From: an uncultured Helicobacter sp.
Lineage (GTDB): Bacteria; Campylobacterota; Campylobacteria; Campylobacterales; Helicobacteraceae
Assembly: GCF_937906905.1 (NCBI RefSeq)
Contig: NZ_CALERY010000034.1
Span: 27,614-91,613 of the forward strand
Direction of reading: 5' to 3'
DNA: 64,000 nt
The number at the start of each line of letters is the position of its first letter. Position 1 is the first letter of the stretch. Below the pieces are notes generated by a model that was not told the DNA's origin, did not search any database, and was given only the letters and a program-made list of their open reading frames with translations. Positions 35,056 to 43,361 of this stretch are shown piece by piece. Made by a program: the position numbers and the translations under genes.

Positions 35056-35433
35056 ATGAGAAGCAACGCCTATAACCTCTATCAGCACAATGAAGTCGCC
35101 GTAGAATCTCCAGCCAAGCTTATCGAAATGCTTTATGAGGGGATTTTACGATTTTGCGGGCAGGCTAAGCGCCATATGGAGCTAGGCGACATTGAGAAGA
35201 AAATCTACTACATCAACCGCGTTACTGACATTTTCACCGAGCTACTTAATGTCTTAGATTATGAGCGAGGTGGTGAGGTGGCGACTTATCTCACCGGGCT
35301 TTATACCCACCAGATAAAGCTTCTCACCCAAGCGAATTTCGAGGATAACCAAGAGAAAATCGATATTGTCATCAATGTCGCTAAAGGCTTGCTTGAAGCA
35401 TGGAGAGAAATTCATCAAAATGAGCTGGCTTAA
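35056..35433 (+). CDS. fliS: Flagellin export chaperone FliS
   Basis: Cytosolic chaperone that prevents early flagellin assembly. The 125 residues show the family start NAYNLYQHNEVAVESPAKLIEMLYEGILRF-like block, cut here to SPAKLIEMLYEGILRF, followed by the helix-bundle sequence INRVTDIFTELLNVLDYERGG. The stop overlaps the start of the next small gene by 14 bases. Confidence 0.94.
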   Translation: MRSNAYNLYQHNEVAVESPAKLIEMLYEGILRFCGQAKRHMELGDIEKKIYYINRVTDIFTELLNVLDYERGGEVATYLTGLYTHQIKLLTQANFEDNQEKIDIVINVAKGLLEAWREIHQNELA

Positions 35434-35647
35434 TGGCATAAAAGTCGCGCTTATCCAAAAAGACGCGCAAAAGGCATTTGCTTATATCCAAGAGTTGCCA
35501 GAGTCCTTTGCAGGTCTTGAGGAAATGCTTGAGGCAAGAGAGCTTATCGCCCAAGTCATTGATTTGCTCGAAGAAGAAAAAAACCACACCAGAATCCAAA
35601 TGCTACAAATAAAGGCTGCGAAAAAATTTCTCGAGATAAATGGCTAG
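35420..35647 (+). CDS. Small helical protein, FliT-like position
   Basis: A 75-residue acidic helical protein beginning MSWLNGIKVALIQKDAQKAF. No family is certain, but the position directly after fliS, with overlap, matches where FliT-type chaperones are found, and H. pylori has a small gene in the same place. A role as export chaperone or FliS partner is inferred from context only. A motif inverted pair lies just downstream. Confidence 0.65.
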   Translation: MSWLNGIKVALIQKDAQKAFAYIQELPESFAGLEEMLEARELIAQVIDLLEEEKNHTRIQMLQIKAAKKFLEING

Positions 35648-35654
35648 GCTCTAC

Positions 35655-35678
35655 CTAGAATCTAGTTTGAGATTCTAG
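35655..35678. terminator. Inverted pair of the TAGATTCT motif, hairpin
   Basis: CTAGAATCT (35655-35663) and AGATTCTAG (35670-35678) are perfect reverse complements with a six-base loop. The site lies between the end of the flagellar group and the convergent HAD gene. No T-run follows, so factor-independent termination is unproven. Confidence 0.55.
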
Positions 35679-35760
35679 CACTTTGGGTATTTGTGGCTAG
35701 ATTTTGGTTATCAAGCAGTCCCAATCTTATATCTACTACTCATCTTGTAAAATCTTGAAT

Positions 35761-36450
35761 CTACCTAAATGGCTTATAAAATGCGTGCGATGGAGTCGTG
35801 GCGAGAGCGAGCATTTCTCTATCGCCTTTGCTATCGCCATAGACATAGATTTCTGTATATGTGTCTAAAACATAGTGCGCGCGGATTCTTATGGCTTTTT
35901 GTGCGCCATAGCAGTTTGGCGTGGCAAAATCTCCACTTAATATCCCCCCACTCATCGCATTTTCTCCAGAATTTGGCGCATTAGTGCTGGATTGTCGCAC
36001 ACTAGAATCTAGGCTCTTAGAATCTAGCCCATTAGATTCTGGCAGGACTACTTCTAGTTGTGTGCCAATACACTCCATGCCAAGCCTTTGACATAGCGGC
36101 GCAAGGTATTCCTCGAAGCTCGCGCTTACTAGCACTACTTTGTCTCCGCGTTGTTTGTGCCACTCTAGGCGATCTAGGGCGGATTCTCTTAGCATGGATT
36201 CTAGCACGCTTGTGAAGCGCTCGCAGTATCCTATAAACTCCGCATGCTCCATTCCAGCAAAAAAATATCGCATGAGCGCTTGCTTGGCGGCAGTATTGCT
36301 AATAAGCCCTAGTATGTATCCTACTAGAATCCAGCAGCGCGAGAGTAGCCCGCGATAGAGTCGCCCACGCCCATGCACAAATGCCACAAATGCAAAGAGA
36401 CTATCGCGCCGAGTCAAGGTGCCATCAAAATCGAAAAACGCTATATTCAT
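35761..36450 (-). CDS. HAD-IB family phosphatase (SerB-like)
   Basis: A 229-residue haloacid-dehalogenase hydrolase. Motif I is FFDFDGTLTRRDS (nucleophile Asp at residue 7), motif II VLVSASFEEYLAP and motif IV YGDSKGDREMLALA. Substrate may be a phosphomonoester such as phosphoserine or a lipid-head phosphate; it cannot be assigned. Between motifs II and IV an insertion of about 40 residues (SNGLDSKSLDSSVRQSS onward) is largely motif-derived. Confidence 0.88.
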   Translation of the reverse strand: MNIAFFDFDGTLTRRDSLFAFVAFVHGRGRLYRGLLSRCWILVGYILGLISNTAAKQALMRYFFAGMEHAEFIGYCERFTSVLESMLRESALDRLEWHKQRGDKVVLVSASFEEYLAPLCQRLGMECIGTQLEVVLPESNGLDSKSLDSSVRQSSTNAPNSGENAMSGGILSGDFATPNCYGAQKAIRIRAHYVLDTYTEIYVYGDSKGDREMLALATTPSHAFYKPFR

Positions 36451-36543
36451 GGTAATCCTTTATGATTGGCTTTGTGTGATACATTAGAGTGATTATTTCG
36501 ATTTAGATTCTGCGCACCCGCACCAATATTTTGTCTTTCTACG

Positions 36544-37893
36544 CTAAAAGCTTAGGGCAAATTGCAAAAACCACTCTTCCCCCTTTGCGCTCACATATCG
36601 CTGGCGTAGCAGGGTCTCACTCCATGGGTCATTTGGGCGCGCTTCACCGATATTATCAGGTTTGCTGGTGTCAAATTTCGCGCCATCATAGCCATACCAC
36701 CGCTCCTGCGCGATAGGGTAGTAGCTATGTTTGTAGCCAAAGCTAAGTCTCGCAAAGCGCGTGAGATATACACTCACTCCATAGCGTAGAAATCCCCCGC
36801 TCCCAGCAGCGAAAAACGCGTCATTAAGATTGCTTGCTTTGCCTTGTGCAGCAGCGGTGTTTTGCCAGGTTTTATTCTGTGGGTCGCCTTGGGAAAAGCG
36901 CGCGAACTCCGCACCTCCGCCAACAAACACACCAAGCTTGATATATGTCAGTCGTGAGGCGAAAAACCCATCGCCTAGGTAGAATCCAGCCCAGCGCTTG
37001 AGCGCGTAGTCGATAGGGAGATTGAGCAGGGCATCAATACCAAGCGCGAAGCTTAGGTATTTGCCATCTTGTGGAGCAAGCTGCGCTGCGTCGGGGGTCT
37101 TTTGAAATGTGAAAGAGTCCTCGACTTTGGTATTTGGGAGACTTGGGTGCTGCCCCATGATAAGGATTCCGCATTTATCTAGCGCTGCTTGTGGGGCTGG
37201 AGCTGTCATAACGCCCGTTTCTTTATCGTAGGTGGGATTACCCCATGCAGTGTTTTTGTCTAGGCAGATTTGATAGGCTTCTTGCAGGTTATTTGTAGTC
37301 GTATCGCGCTTGTCGCTGCCTTGAATCTTGCTCCCAAGCGAGCCGTTGCGCTGGGACATTTCGCCAAAAAGCCGCACCCCGATGATATGAAATCTGTCAA
37401 AAAAGTATTCCGCACCAAGCTCTAAGCTCATGCCGCTATCAAACATTCCCTGGTATGAGGCGCTTGTAGTATCGCCTGTGCAGAGCTGGTCGGGGCAGGT
37501 GGCGACTTCTTTGCTCATGCTTTGGCGCACATTTGTGGCATTGCTGCTTGCGCTGACAAGCCCCATGGCGACATAGGGGTGGAGGATATCTCCAAAAAGC
37601 CACTGCTTTTTGGGATTAGATTCTACATAGGCGTTAGAATCTAGTGTCTTTGGATCAAGCGCTTTGTGAGAGTGCTTGCGCACTTTGGGTGGCTCGGCAG
37701 GGATTGTAGATTCTGGAGGCGTGGCAGAATCTAGCTGTGCAAAGGATTGGATTGGGCTTTCTTTGGGATTTGTGGCATGGAGGCTGGCAGAGCAGAGAAG
37801 AGATAGCGAGATACACTGCAGTAGATTCATGCTGATTTGGCTAGTGCTTTGGCATGTGCTGTTTGTGGTATTTGGGTGAGATTCTAGGCTCAT
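36544..37893 (-). CDS. Outer-membrane beta-barrel protein
   Basis: A 449-residue predicted outer-membrane protein. A signal peptide MNLLQCISLSLLCSASLHA starts at residue 22, and the C-terminus ends WFLQFALSF, the alternating aromatic strand typical of barrels recognised by BAM. Several amphipathic strands with Tyr/Phe are visible (YGVSVYLTRFARLSFGYKH). The start is uncertain: ATG at 37893 overlaps the dus stop (TAATG, as elsewhere in this window), while ATG at 37830 gives a cleaner signal peptide but has no ribosome site. Specific family not recognised. Confidence 0.75.
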   Translation of the reverse strand: MSLESHPNTTNSTCQSTSQISMNLLQCISLSLLCSASLHATNPKESPIQSFAQLDSATPPESTIPAEPPKVRKHSHKALDPKTLDSNAYVESNPKKQWLFGDILHPYVAMGLVSASSNATNVRQSMSKEVATCPDQLCTGDTTSASYQGMFDSGMSLELGAEYFFDRFHIIGVRLFGEMSQRNGSLGSKIQGSDKRDTTTNNLQEAYQICLDKNTAWGNPTYDKETGVMTAPAPQAALDKCGILIMGQHPSLPNTKVEDSFTFQKTPDAAQLAPQDGKYLSFALGIDALLNLPIDYALKRWAGFYLGDGFFASRLTYIKLGVFVGGGAEFARFSQGDPQNKTWQNTAAAQGKASNLNDAFFAAGSGGFLRYGVSVYLTRFARLSFGYKHSYYPIAQERWYGYDGAKFDTSKPDNIGEARPNDPWSETLLRQRYVSAKGEEWFLQFALSF

Positions 37894-38927
37894 TAGACAC
37901 TTCTTTTGTTAAGCTCAACTATGGGCGCACTGCCCCACTCTAGCGGTGTCAAAGCAAAAAACTCCTCAATACACTCGCGCATAATTTTTGGCTGCGTGAT
38001 AGAATTTACCACACTGCGAAATGCGCTCGCACCCTCATGACCTTTGGCATAGGCATGTAGATTTTTGCGAAACATCACCACCCCGCGATCCCCATAGAAT
38101 CTAACCATAGAGTCAAAATGCTCGAGCACGAGCTCTTGCTTGATAATGCAAGGCAGCTCTTCGCTCCCCTCGCGGATCTGCCAGAAAATCCACGGGCTTA
38201 CCAGTGCTGCACGCCCGATCATAAGCCCATCTGCGCCCGTGCGATTAAGCACTTGTTGGGCTTTGGCTGGGGAGTCGATTTCGCCATTTGCGATGAGCGG
38301 GTGGCGGCAGGCAGACTTCATCGCAGCAATAGCATCGTAGTCGATTTTGTCTTTTTTGTAGCCATCTTTGCGTGTCCTGCCATGCACCACGACAAAATCC
38401 ACTGGTGCGTCATTGAGTGCTTGCACGATTTCTAGGGGGATTTTCTGCTCGAAGCCTAGGCGCACCTTTACGCTTGTGTAGCTTGTGCGACTATGCTCGC
38501 GTATAAGTGTGAGTAGTTTCACAAGCAGCGGGAGATCTTGCAGGAGACCGCTGCCATTGCCATGGTTTGCGACTTTGGGCGCAGGGCAGCCGCAGTTGAA
38601 GTCCAAAATATCAATACCGATACGAGTGATTTGCTCATTGATTACATTCACCGCGCGAGTGATGATTTCTGGCTTTGATCCTGCGATTTGCACGCTGTAT
38701 GGGGACTCTGCTGGAGATTTTTCTAGCATTTTGAGCGTTTTGGTGCTGGAGAATGCAAGGGCGTGCGAGCTTACCATTTCACTCACCGTTACATCTACGC
38801 CAAATCGCTTCACCACCGAGCGAAAGGGCAAATCTGTATAGCCAGCAAGGGGTGCTAAGAATAGTAGGGGCTTGGCGCGCGAACCCTCGTGCAAAAATTT
38901 CTGCAAAGAATCTAAGCCCATTGTCAT
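37893..38927 (-). CDS. dus: tRNA-dihydrouridine synthase
   Basis: FMN-dependent reductase forming dihydrouridine in tRNA. It has FLAPLAGYTDLPFRSVVKRF at the N-terminus, the SVQIAGSKPE strand, DFNCGCPAPKVANHGNGSGL with the catalytic Cys, VHGRTRKDGY and IANGEIDSPAKAQ with GADGLMIGRAAL. At 344 residues it is DusB-like in length. A -10 element is seen at 38966-38971. The outer-membrane protein gene follows with a one-base stop/start overlap. Confidence 0.93.
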   Translation of the reverse strand: MTMGLDSLQKFLHEGSRAKPLLFLAPLAGYTDLPFRSVVKRFGVDVTVSEMVSSHALAFSSTKTLKMLEKSPAESPYSVQIAGSKPEIITRAVNVINEQITRIGIDILDFNCGCPAPKVANHGNGSGLLQDLPLLVKLLTLIREHSRTSYTSVKVRLGFEQKIPLEIVQALNDAPVDFVVVHGRTRKDGYKKDKIDYDAIAAMKSACRHPLIANGEIDSPAKAQQVLNRTGADGLMIGRAALVSPWIFWQIREGSEELPCIIKQELVLEHFDSMVRFYGDRGVVMFRKNLHAYAKGHEGASAFRSVVNSITQPKIMRECIEEFFALTPLEWGSAPIVELNKRSV

Positions 38928-38965
38928 GTAGCAAAATCCATATATTTAAGTGAGATAGAGTGGGC

Positions 38966-38971
38966 ATTATA
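38966..38971 (-). promoter_or_regulatory. -10 element for dus
   Basis: GCTATAATGCC on the minus strand, an extended-type -10 about 40 bases before the dus start. The rest of the 250-base gap up to the hydrogenase operon is AT-rich, and I could not pick a convincing hydA promoter. Confidence 0.55.
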
Positions 38972-39178
38972 GCACAAACAATCCCAAACGCCTTTGTGCT
39001 GGATTTTCTTGAATATATTTAGAGTATTGGATATTTTTCTTGGTAGATATTCTTTCGAGTATGGCGAGTGTGATTGGTAGCCAGACCAGCGGATTTAAGT
39101 GATTTTTTAGCACTTGGGGCTTACAATTTGTCGCTTGAGAAATCTCATGGATACTTTAACCATACTTAAGGAGTAAAT

Positions 39179-40336
39179 ATGCAAGACAAGAATGCCACAG
39201 AGGCGCTGTTTTCTGAAGTTTCTGCACGGCTTGAGCGTATTGCTAAACTACCTGCACATAATGCAGAGAGATCGCTTGAAAGTGAGCTAGAGAGTAAAGG
39301 GGTCTCTCGACGCGATTTTATGAAATGGGCAGGCGCAATGACGGCGGCACTCTCGCTCCCAGCGAGTTTTGCGCCACTAACAGCGCGTGCGGCAGAAGTT
39401 GCCAATCGCACGCCTGTGATTTGGCTACACATGGCAGAATGCACAGGCTGCAGCGAGAGCCTGCTACGCACAGAAGATCCAAGTGTGGATTCTATACTCT
39501 TTGATATGATCAATCTTGAATATCATGAGACAATCATGGCTGCTTCAGGCTATCAAGCAAGCCAGAATCTAGAAAATGCCATCAAAAAGCACCATGGCAA
39601 CTATATTCTCATGGTTGAAGGTGGTATCCCAAAAGGTAATGAGTATTTCTTGACAATTGGTGCAGATGGCACCACAGGTGCGCAGGAATGCCGCCACGCC
39701 GCAGAAGGTGCTATGGCGATTTTTGCTATTGGGACTTGCTCGAGCTATGGTGGTGTGCAAGCAGCTGCACCAAACCCAACTAACGCCCAACCACTTGATA
39801 AAATCATCTCTAAACCTGTGATTAAAGTCCCTGGCTGCCCACCAAGCGAGAAAAATATCGTAGGTAATGTATTGTATTTCATCATGTTTGGCAAGACACC
39901 TCCAACCGACGCCTTTGGGCGACCGACTTGGGCATATCAGCATAGGATTCACGATCTCTGCGAGCGTAGGGGGCATTTTGATGCGGGCGAGTTTGTAGAA
40001 GCATTTGGCGATAGCAACGCAGAGAAAGGCTACTGCCTCTACAAGGTAGGCTGCAAAGGTCCTTATACTTTCAATAACTGCTCCAAACTCCGCTTCAACT
40101 CCCACACAAGCTGGCCCATACAAGCAGGACATGGCTGCATTGGCTGCAGTGAGCCAAACTTCTGGGATACGATGAGCCCATTTGAGCGACCCTTGGGGAA
40201 TACGCCTTTCCATACCGCATATAATGGCTATGGCGCGGATAAGGCAGCAGATACAATCGGCACCGCAGTGCTTGCAGCTACTGCAGTAGGAATCGCAGCA
40301 CATGCTGTAGTATCAAGCATGGTCAAAGCCAAATAA
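39179..40336 (+). CDS. hydA: [NiFe] uptake hydrogenase small subunit
   Basis: Fe-S subunit of the membrane-bound group 1 hydrogenase that oxidises periplasmic H2. A Tat signal VSRRDFMKW with twin Arg at 44-45 leads to export. Cluster Cys are in AECTGCSESLLR, GTCSSYGG, PGCPPSEKN, CERRGHFDAGEFV, GCKGPYTFNNC and HGCIGCSEPNFWD. A C-terminal hydrophobic helix (TIGTAVLAATAVGIAAHAVV) anchors it and contacts HydC. AAGGAG lies five bases before the ATG. It is the first gene of hydABCDE. Confidence 0.97.
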   Translation: MQDKNATEALFSEVSARLERIAKLPAHNAERSLESELESKGVSRRDFMKWAGAMTAALSLPASFAPLTARAAEVANRTPVIWLHMAECTGCSESLLRTEDPSVDSILFDMINLEYHETIMAASGYQASQNLENAIKKHHGNYILMVEGGIPKGNEYFLTIGADGTTGAQECRHAAEGAMAIFAIGTCSSYGGVQAAAPNPTNAQPLDKIISKPVIKVPGCPPSEKNIVGNVLYFIMFGKTPPTDAFGRPTWAYQHRIHDLCERRGHFDAGEFVEAFGDSNAEKGYCLYKVGCKGPYTFNNCSKLRFNSHTSWPIQAGHGCIGCSEPNFWDTMSPFERPLGNTPFHTAYNGYGADKAADTIGTAVLAATAVGIAAHAVVSSMVKAK

Positions 40337-40365
40337 GCGTGCAAAGCAGAATCTAAGGAGAACAC

Positions 40366-42105
40366 ATGTCAAAAAGAATTATCGTCGATCCAATTACCAG
40401 AATCGAAGGACACTTGCGTATCGAAGTTATTGTTGATGAAAACAATGTCATTACAGACGCATTCTCTTCCTCTACACTATGGAGAGGGCTGGAGAAGATT
40501 ATTGTAGGGCGAGATCCTAGAGACGCAGGTTTCATCGCGCAAAGAATCTGCGGTGTCTGCACATATAGCCACTATAAAGCAGGGATTATGGCAGTCGAAA
40601 ATGCGCTTGGTATCACTCCTCCACTCAATGCACAAATGGTGCGAAGCCTTATGAATATCTCGCTTTTCTTGCATGATCATATTGTGCATTTCTACACGCT
40701 ACACGGGCTTGATTGGTGTGATATCACAAGTGCTCTTAAAGCCGATCCGGCAAAGGCTGCGAAGGAGGCTTACAACTACACGGATATCCCGCTCGCTGCT
40801 GGGGAAAGCGACTTAAAGGCAGTGCAAAAACGCGTTGGTGATTTTGTCCAGCAGGGAGCGCTTGGACCATTCCAGAATGCGTATTGGGGACATAAGACAT
40901 ACAGATTTTCACCAGAACAAAATCTTATCGTTCTATCTCACTACCTAAAACTCCTAGAAGTGCAACGAGAAGTCGCCAAAATGATGGCGATATTTGGCGC
41001 GAAGCAGCCACACCCACAAAGCCTCACTGTGGGCGGTGTAACTTCTGTCATGGATATTTTGGATCCATCAAGGCTCGGCGAGTGGAAGAGTAAGTTTGAC
41101 ATGGTGGCAGACTTTGTCAAGCGCGCATATTGGGCGGATCTTGTCATGGCAGGCAAGGTATATGCTAGTGAGCCATCTGTGGCGGCGACAGGCTGTGGTG
41201 TAAAAAACTTCTTATCACACGCCGAAATGCAAATTGGTGAGAATGAATACCTCTATAGCACAGGGATTGTGAAAAATGGCGATCTAAGCAAACTCTATGA
41301 TTTAGATGAGAATCTAATCGCTGAAGAGGTAACAAACTCTTGGTATAAATACGAAAACACTGATAAAGTCGCACTCCACCCTTATGATGGGCAAACTACG
41401 CCAGAATACACAGGATTCCAAGATGGCACAAGTATTGGACCAGATGGCAAAGAAATCAAAACCAAAAACCTAAACCACTCTGGCAAATATTCTTGGATCA
41501 AGTCTCCTCGCTATGATGGTGAGCCTATGGAAGTAGGACCTTTGGCGACTGTTGTGGTAGGACTTGCGGCGAAAAATCCTTATATCACGCCAATAGCGCA
41601 AGAGTTTTTAAAGCAAACGGGCTTGCCAGTAGGGGCGCTCTTTACCACGCTTGGCAGGACTGCGGCACGCTGTATCGAGGCGCGTGTATTGTGCGAGCAT
41701 GGACTAAAAGCATTTGATACACTTGTGGAGAATTTGAAGGTCGATAAACGCACCTGCGCGCCGTATAGCATCGATGAAAATGAAGACTATAAGGGTCGCT
41801 ATATCGGCAATGTGCCTAGGGGTATGTTAAGCCATTGGGTGAGAATCAAGGGCGGTAAGGTAGAAAATTACCAAGCTGTTGTGCCTTCAACTTGGAATGC
41901 TGGTCCAAGGGATTCTCAAGGCAAAAAAGGTCCGTATGAGATGAGTCTTATAGGCACAAAGGTCGCGGATATTACACAGCCTCTAGAGATTATCCGTCAT
42001 ATCCACTCGTTTGATCCTTGTATTGCCTGTGCGGTGCATATTACAGACACCAAGGGCAACGAAATCAGCCAATATAAAGTCGAACCATCTTTTGCGCGTA
42101 TATAA
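40366..42105 (+). CDS. hydB: [NiFe] uptake hydrogenase large subunit
   Basis: Catalytic subunit with the Ni-Fe(CN)2CO site. The two Cys pairs are RICGVC near residue 62 and DPCIACAVH near the C-terminus. About 21 residues after that His (ITDTKG onward to FARI) form the extension removed by the maturation protease, so the extension is present and of ordinary type. At 579 residues it is typical. It has no signal of its own and is exported with HydA through the Tat system. Confidence 0.97.
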   Translation: MSKRIIVDPITRIEGHLRIEVIVDENNVITDAFSSSTLWRGLEKIIVGRDPRDAGFIAQRICGVCTYSHYKAGIMAVENALGITPPLNAQMVRSLMNISLFLHDHIVHFYTLHGLDWCDITSALKADPAKAAKEAYNYTDIPLAAGESDLKAVQKRVGDFVQQGALGPFQNAYWGHKTYRFSPEQNLIVLSHYLKLLEVQREVAKMMAIFGAKQPHPQSLTVGGVTSVMDILDPSRLGEWKSKFDMVADFVKRAYWADLVMAGKVYASEPSVAATGCGVKNFLSHAEMQIGENEYLYSTGIVKNGDLSKLYDLDENLIAEEVTNSWYKYENTDKVALHPYDGQTTPEYTGFQDGTSIGPDGKEIKTKNLNHSGKYSWIKSPRYDGEPMEVGPLATVVVGLAAKNPYITPIAQEFLKQTGLPVGALFTTLGRTAARCIEARVLCEHGLKAFDTLVENLKVDKRTCAPYSIDENEDYKGRYIGNVPRGMLSHWVRIKGGKVENYQAVVPSTWNAGPRDSQGKKGPYEMSLIGTKVADITQPLEIIRHIHSFDPCIACAVHITDTKGNEISQYKVEPSFARI

Positions 42106-42114
42106 GGAGAGAGC

Positions 42115-42816
42115 ATGAGAGCTGCAGTAGATTCTGGCAATCGAGATTTTCAAGCCCATACCGAGTTCTCCGGGCTTACTAGGATTTTTCACTGGTTGCG
42201 CGCGTTTGCGATTTTTGGGCTTATTGGCACGGGCTTTTATATTGCGCTACCATTTTTGAGCTCCACGCCAAGTGCCCAGCCCACACTTTTTACCCAAGCC
42301 TATATCCGTAGTATCCACTTGATTTTGGGCTTTATTCTCATTGCAATATCGATTTTCCGTGTGTATCTTTTCTTTTTTGATAAAGATGGTAGTAAAGAGG
42401 AGCGCCGATCGTTTAAGCAATTTGTCGATGTTAAGGTGTGGATTGCTTCGATTAAAACCTATCTATTTATCGGTAAGCATCCGCATATAGATGGTGCCTA
42501 CAATCCCTTGCAATTTATCACTTACTTCACACTTGGCGTGCTGACATTGCTTGTGTGTCTAACGGGTGTTGCGCTCTATGGCAATGTCTATCATAGTGGG
42601 CTAGGTGGGGTGCTAGGTGTGTGCTTTAAATGGGTGGAGGTGCTGTGCGGCGGGCTAGCCAATGTCCGTGTGATTCACCATATTTTGACTTGGGCGTTTA
42701 TTATCTTTATCCCGGTGCATATTTATCTTGTTGTGTGGAATTCTGTGAAATATCCAAATGGTGGGGCAGATGCGATTATCAGTGGTGTGCGCTATCAAAA
42801 TGAGCTGAAAGTCTAG
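42115..42816 (+). CDS. hydC: Hydrogenase b-type cytochrome subunit
   Basis: Di-haem cytochrome b that passes electrons from HydAB to menaquinone. The 233 residues show four membrane helices at about 25-45, 62-82, 125-150 and 185-207. His residues suited to haem ligation are in RIFHWLRAFAI, SIHLILGF, and VRVIHHILTWAFI with PVHIYLV. The short cytoplasmic N-terminus reads RAAVDSGNRDF. The gene follows hydB by nine bases. Confidence 0.93.
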   Translation: MRAAVDSGNRDFQAHTEFSGLTRIFHWLRAFAIFGLIGTGFYIALPFLSSTPSAQPTLFTQAYIRSIHLILGFILIAISIFRVYLFFFDKDGSKEERRSFKQFVDVKVWIASIKTYLFIGKHPHIDGAYNPLQFITYFTLGVLTLLVCLTGVALYGNVYHSGLGGVLGVCFKWVEVLCGGLANVRVIHHILTWAFIIFIPVHIYLVVWNSVKYPNGGADAIISGVRYQNELKV

Positions 42817-42818
42817 CA

Positions 42819-43358
42819 TTGCGTGTTTTGGTGCTGGGGATAGGCAATATCCTTTTTGGCGATGAGGGCATTGGTGTTCATCTAAGCAACTATCTTAAAG
42901 TCAATTTTGCTTTCACTTCCAGTGAGCATAGTGTTGAGTTTATTGATGGTGGCACGCTCGCGCAAGCGCTTATTCCGCTAATTGTTGAGTATGACTATGT
43001 GCTTATGCTTGATAGCGTAGATGTGCATAATGGTAAAATAGGCGATGTGTATAGCTTCCCTTTCTCGGCTCTACCAGAGCAGGTTACTTGGGCAGGGAGT
43101 GCGCATGAGGTCGAAATGCTCCAGACTCTTAGAATGACACAGATTTTAGGCGATTTGCCACCATTACATATCATAGGGATTATCCCTAAAATCATCGGCG
43201 AGGATACGACATTTGCACTCTCACAGGAGCTTTTAGCGCAGTTTCCCACCATGGAGCAAGCCGCGCTCAATCATTTACAATCCCTGGGCTTTCATATCAA
43301 GCGCATAGGCTCTACACCCATTCAAGTCATCGCTGATAATTCCTACAAAGGCTATTAG
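42819..43358 (+). CDS. hydD: Hydrogenase maturation protease
   Basis: HyaD/HoxM-type endopeptidase that removes the HydB C-terminal extension after nickel insertion. It has LGIGNILFGDEGIGVH with metal-binding Glu near residue 16, LDSVDVHNGKIGD with Asp near 62, and GSAHEVEMLQTL with His near 94. At 179 residues the length is normal. It starts at TTG two bases after the hydC stop with only a weak ribosome site, so translation is probably coupled. Confidence 0.92.
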   Translation: MRVLVLGIGNILFGDEGIGVHLSNYLKVNFAFTSSEHSVEFIDGGTLAQALIPLIVEYDYVLMLDSVDVHNGKIGDVYSFPFSALPEQVTWAGSAHEVEMLQTLRMTQILGDLPPLHIIGIIPKIIGEDTTFALSQELLAQFPTMEQAALNHLQSLGFHIKRIGSTPIQVIADNSYKGY

Positions 43359-43361
43359 AAG

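Noticed and set aside
38972..39178. NikR or other metal-regulator site before hydA
   Set aside because: Several AT-rich half-sites can be drawn but none with convincing symmetry or spacing.
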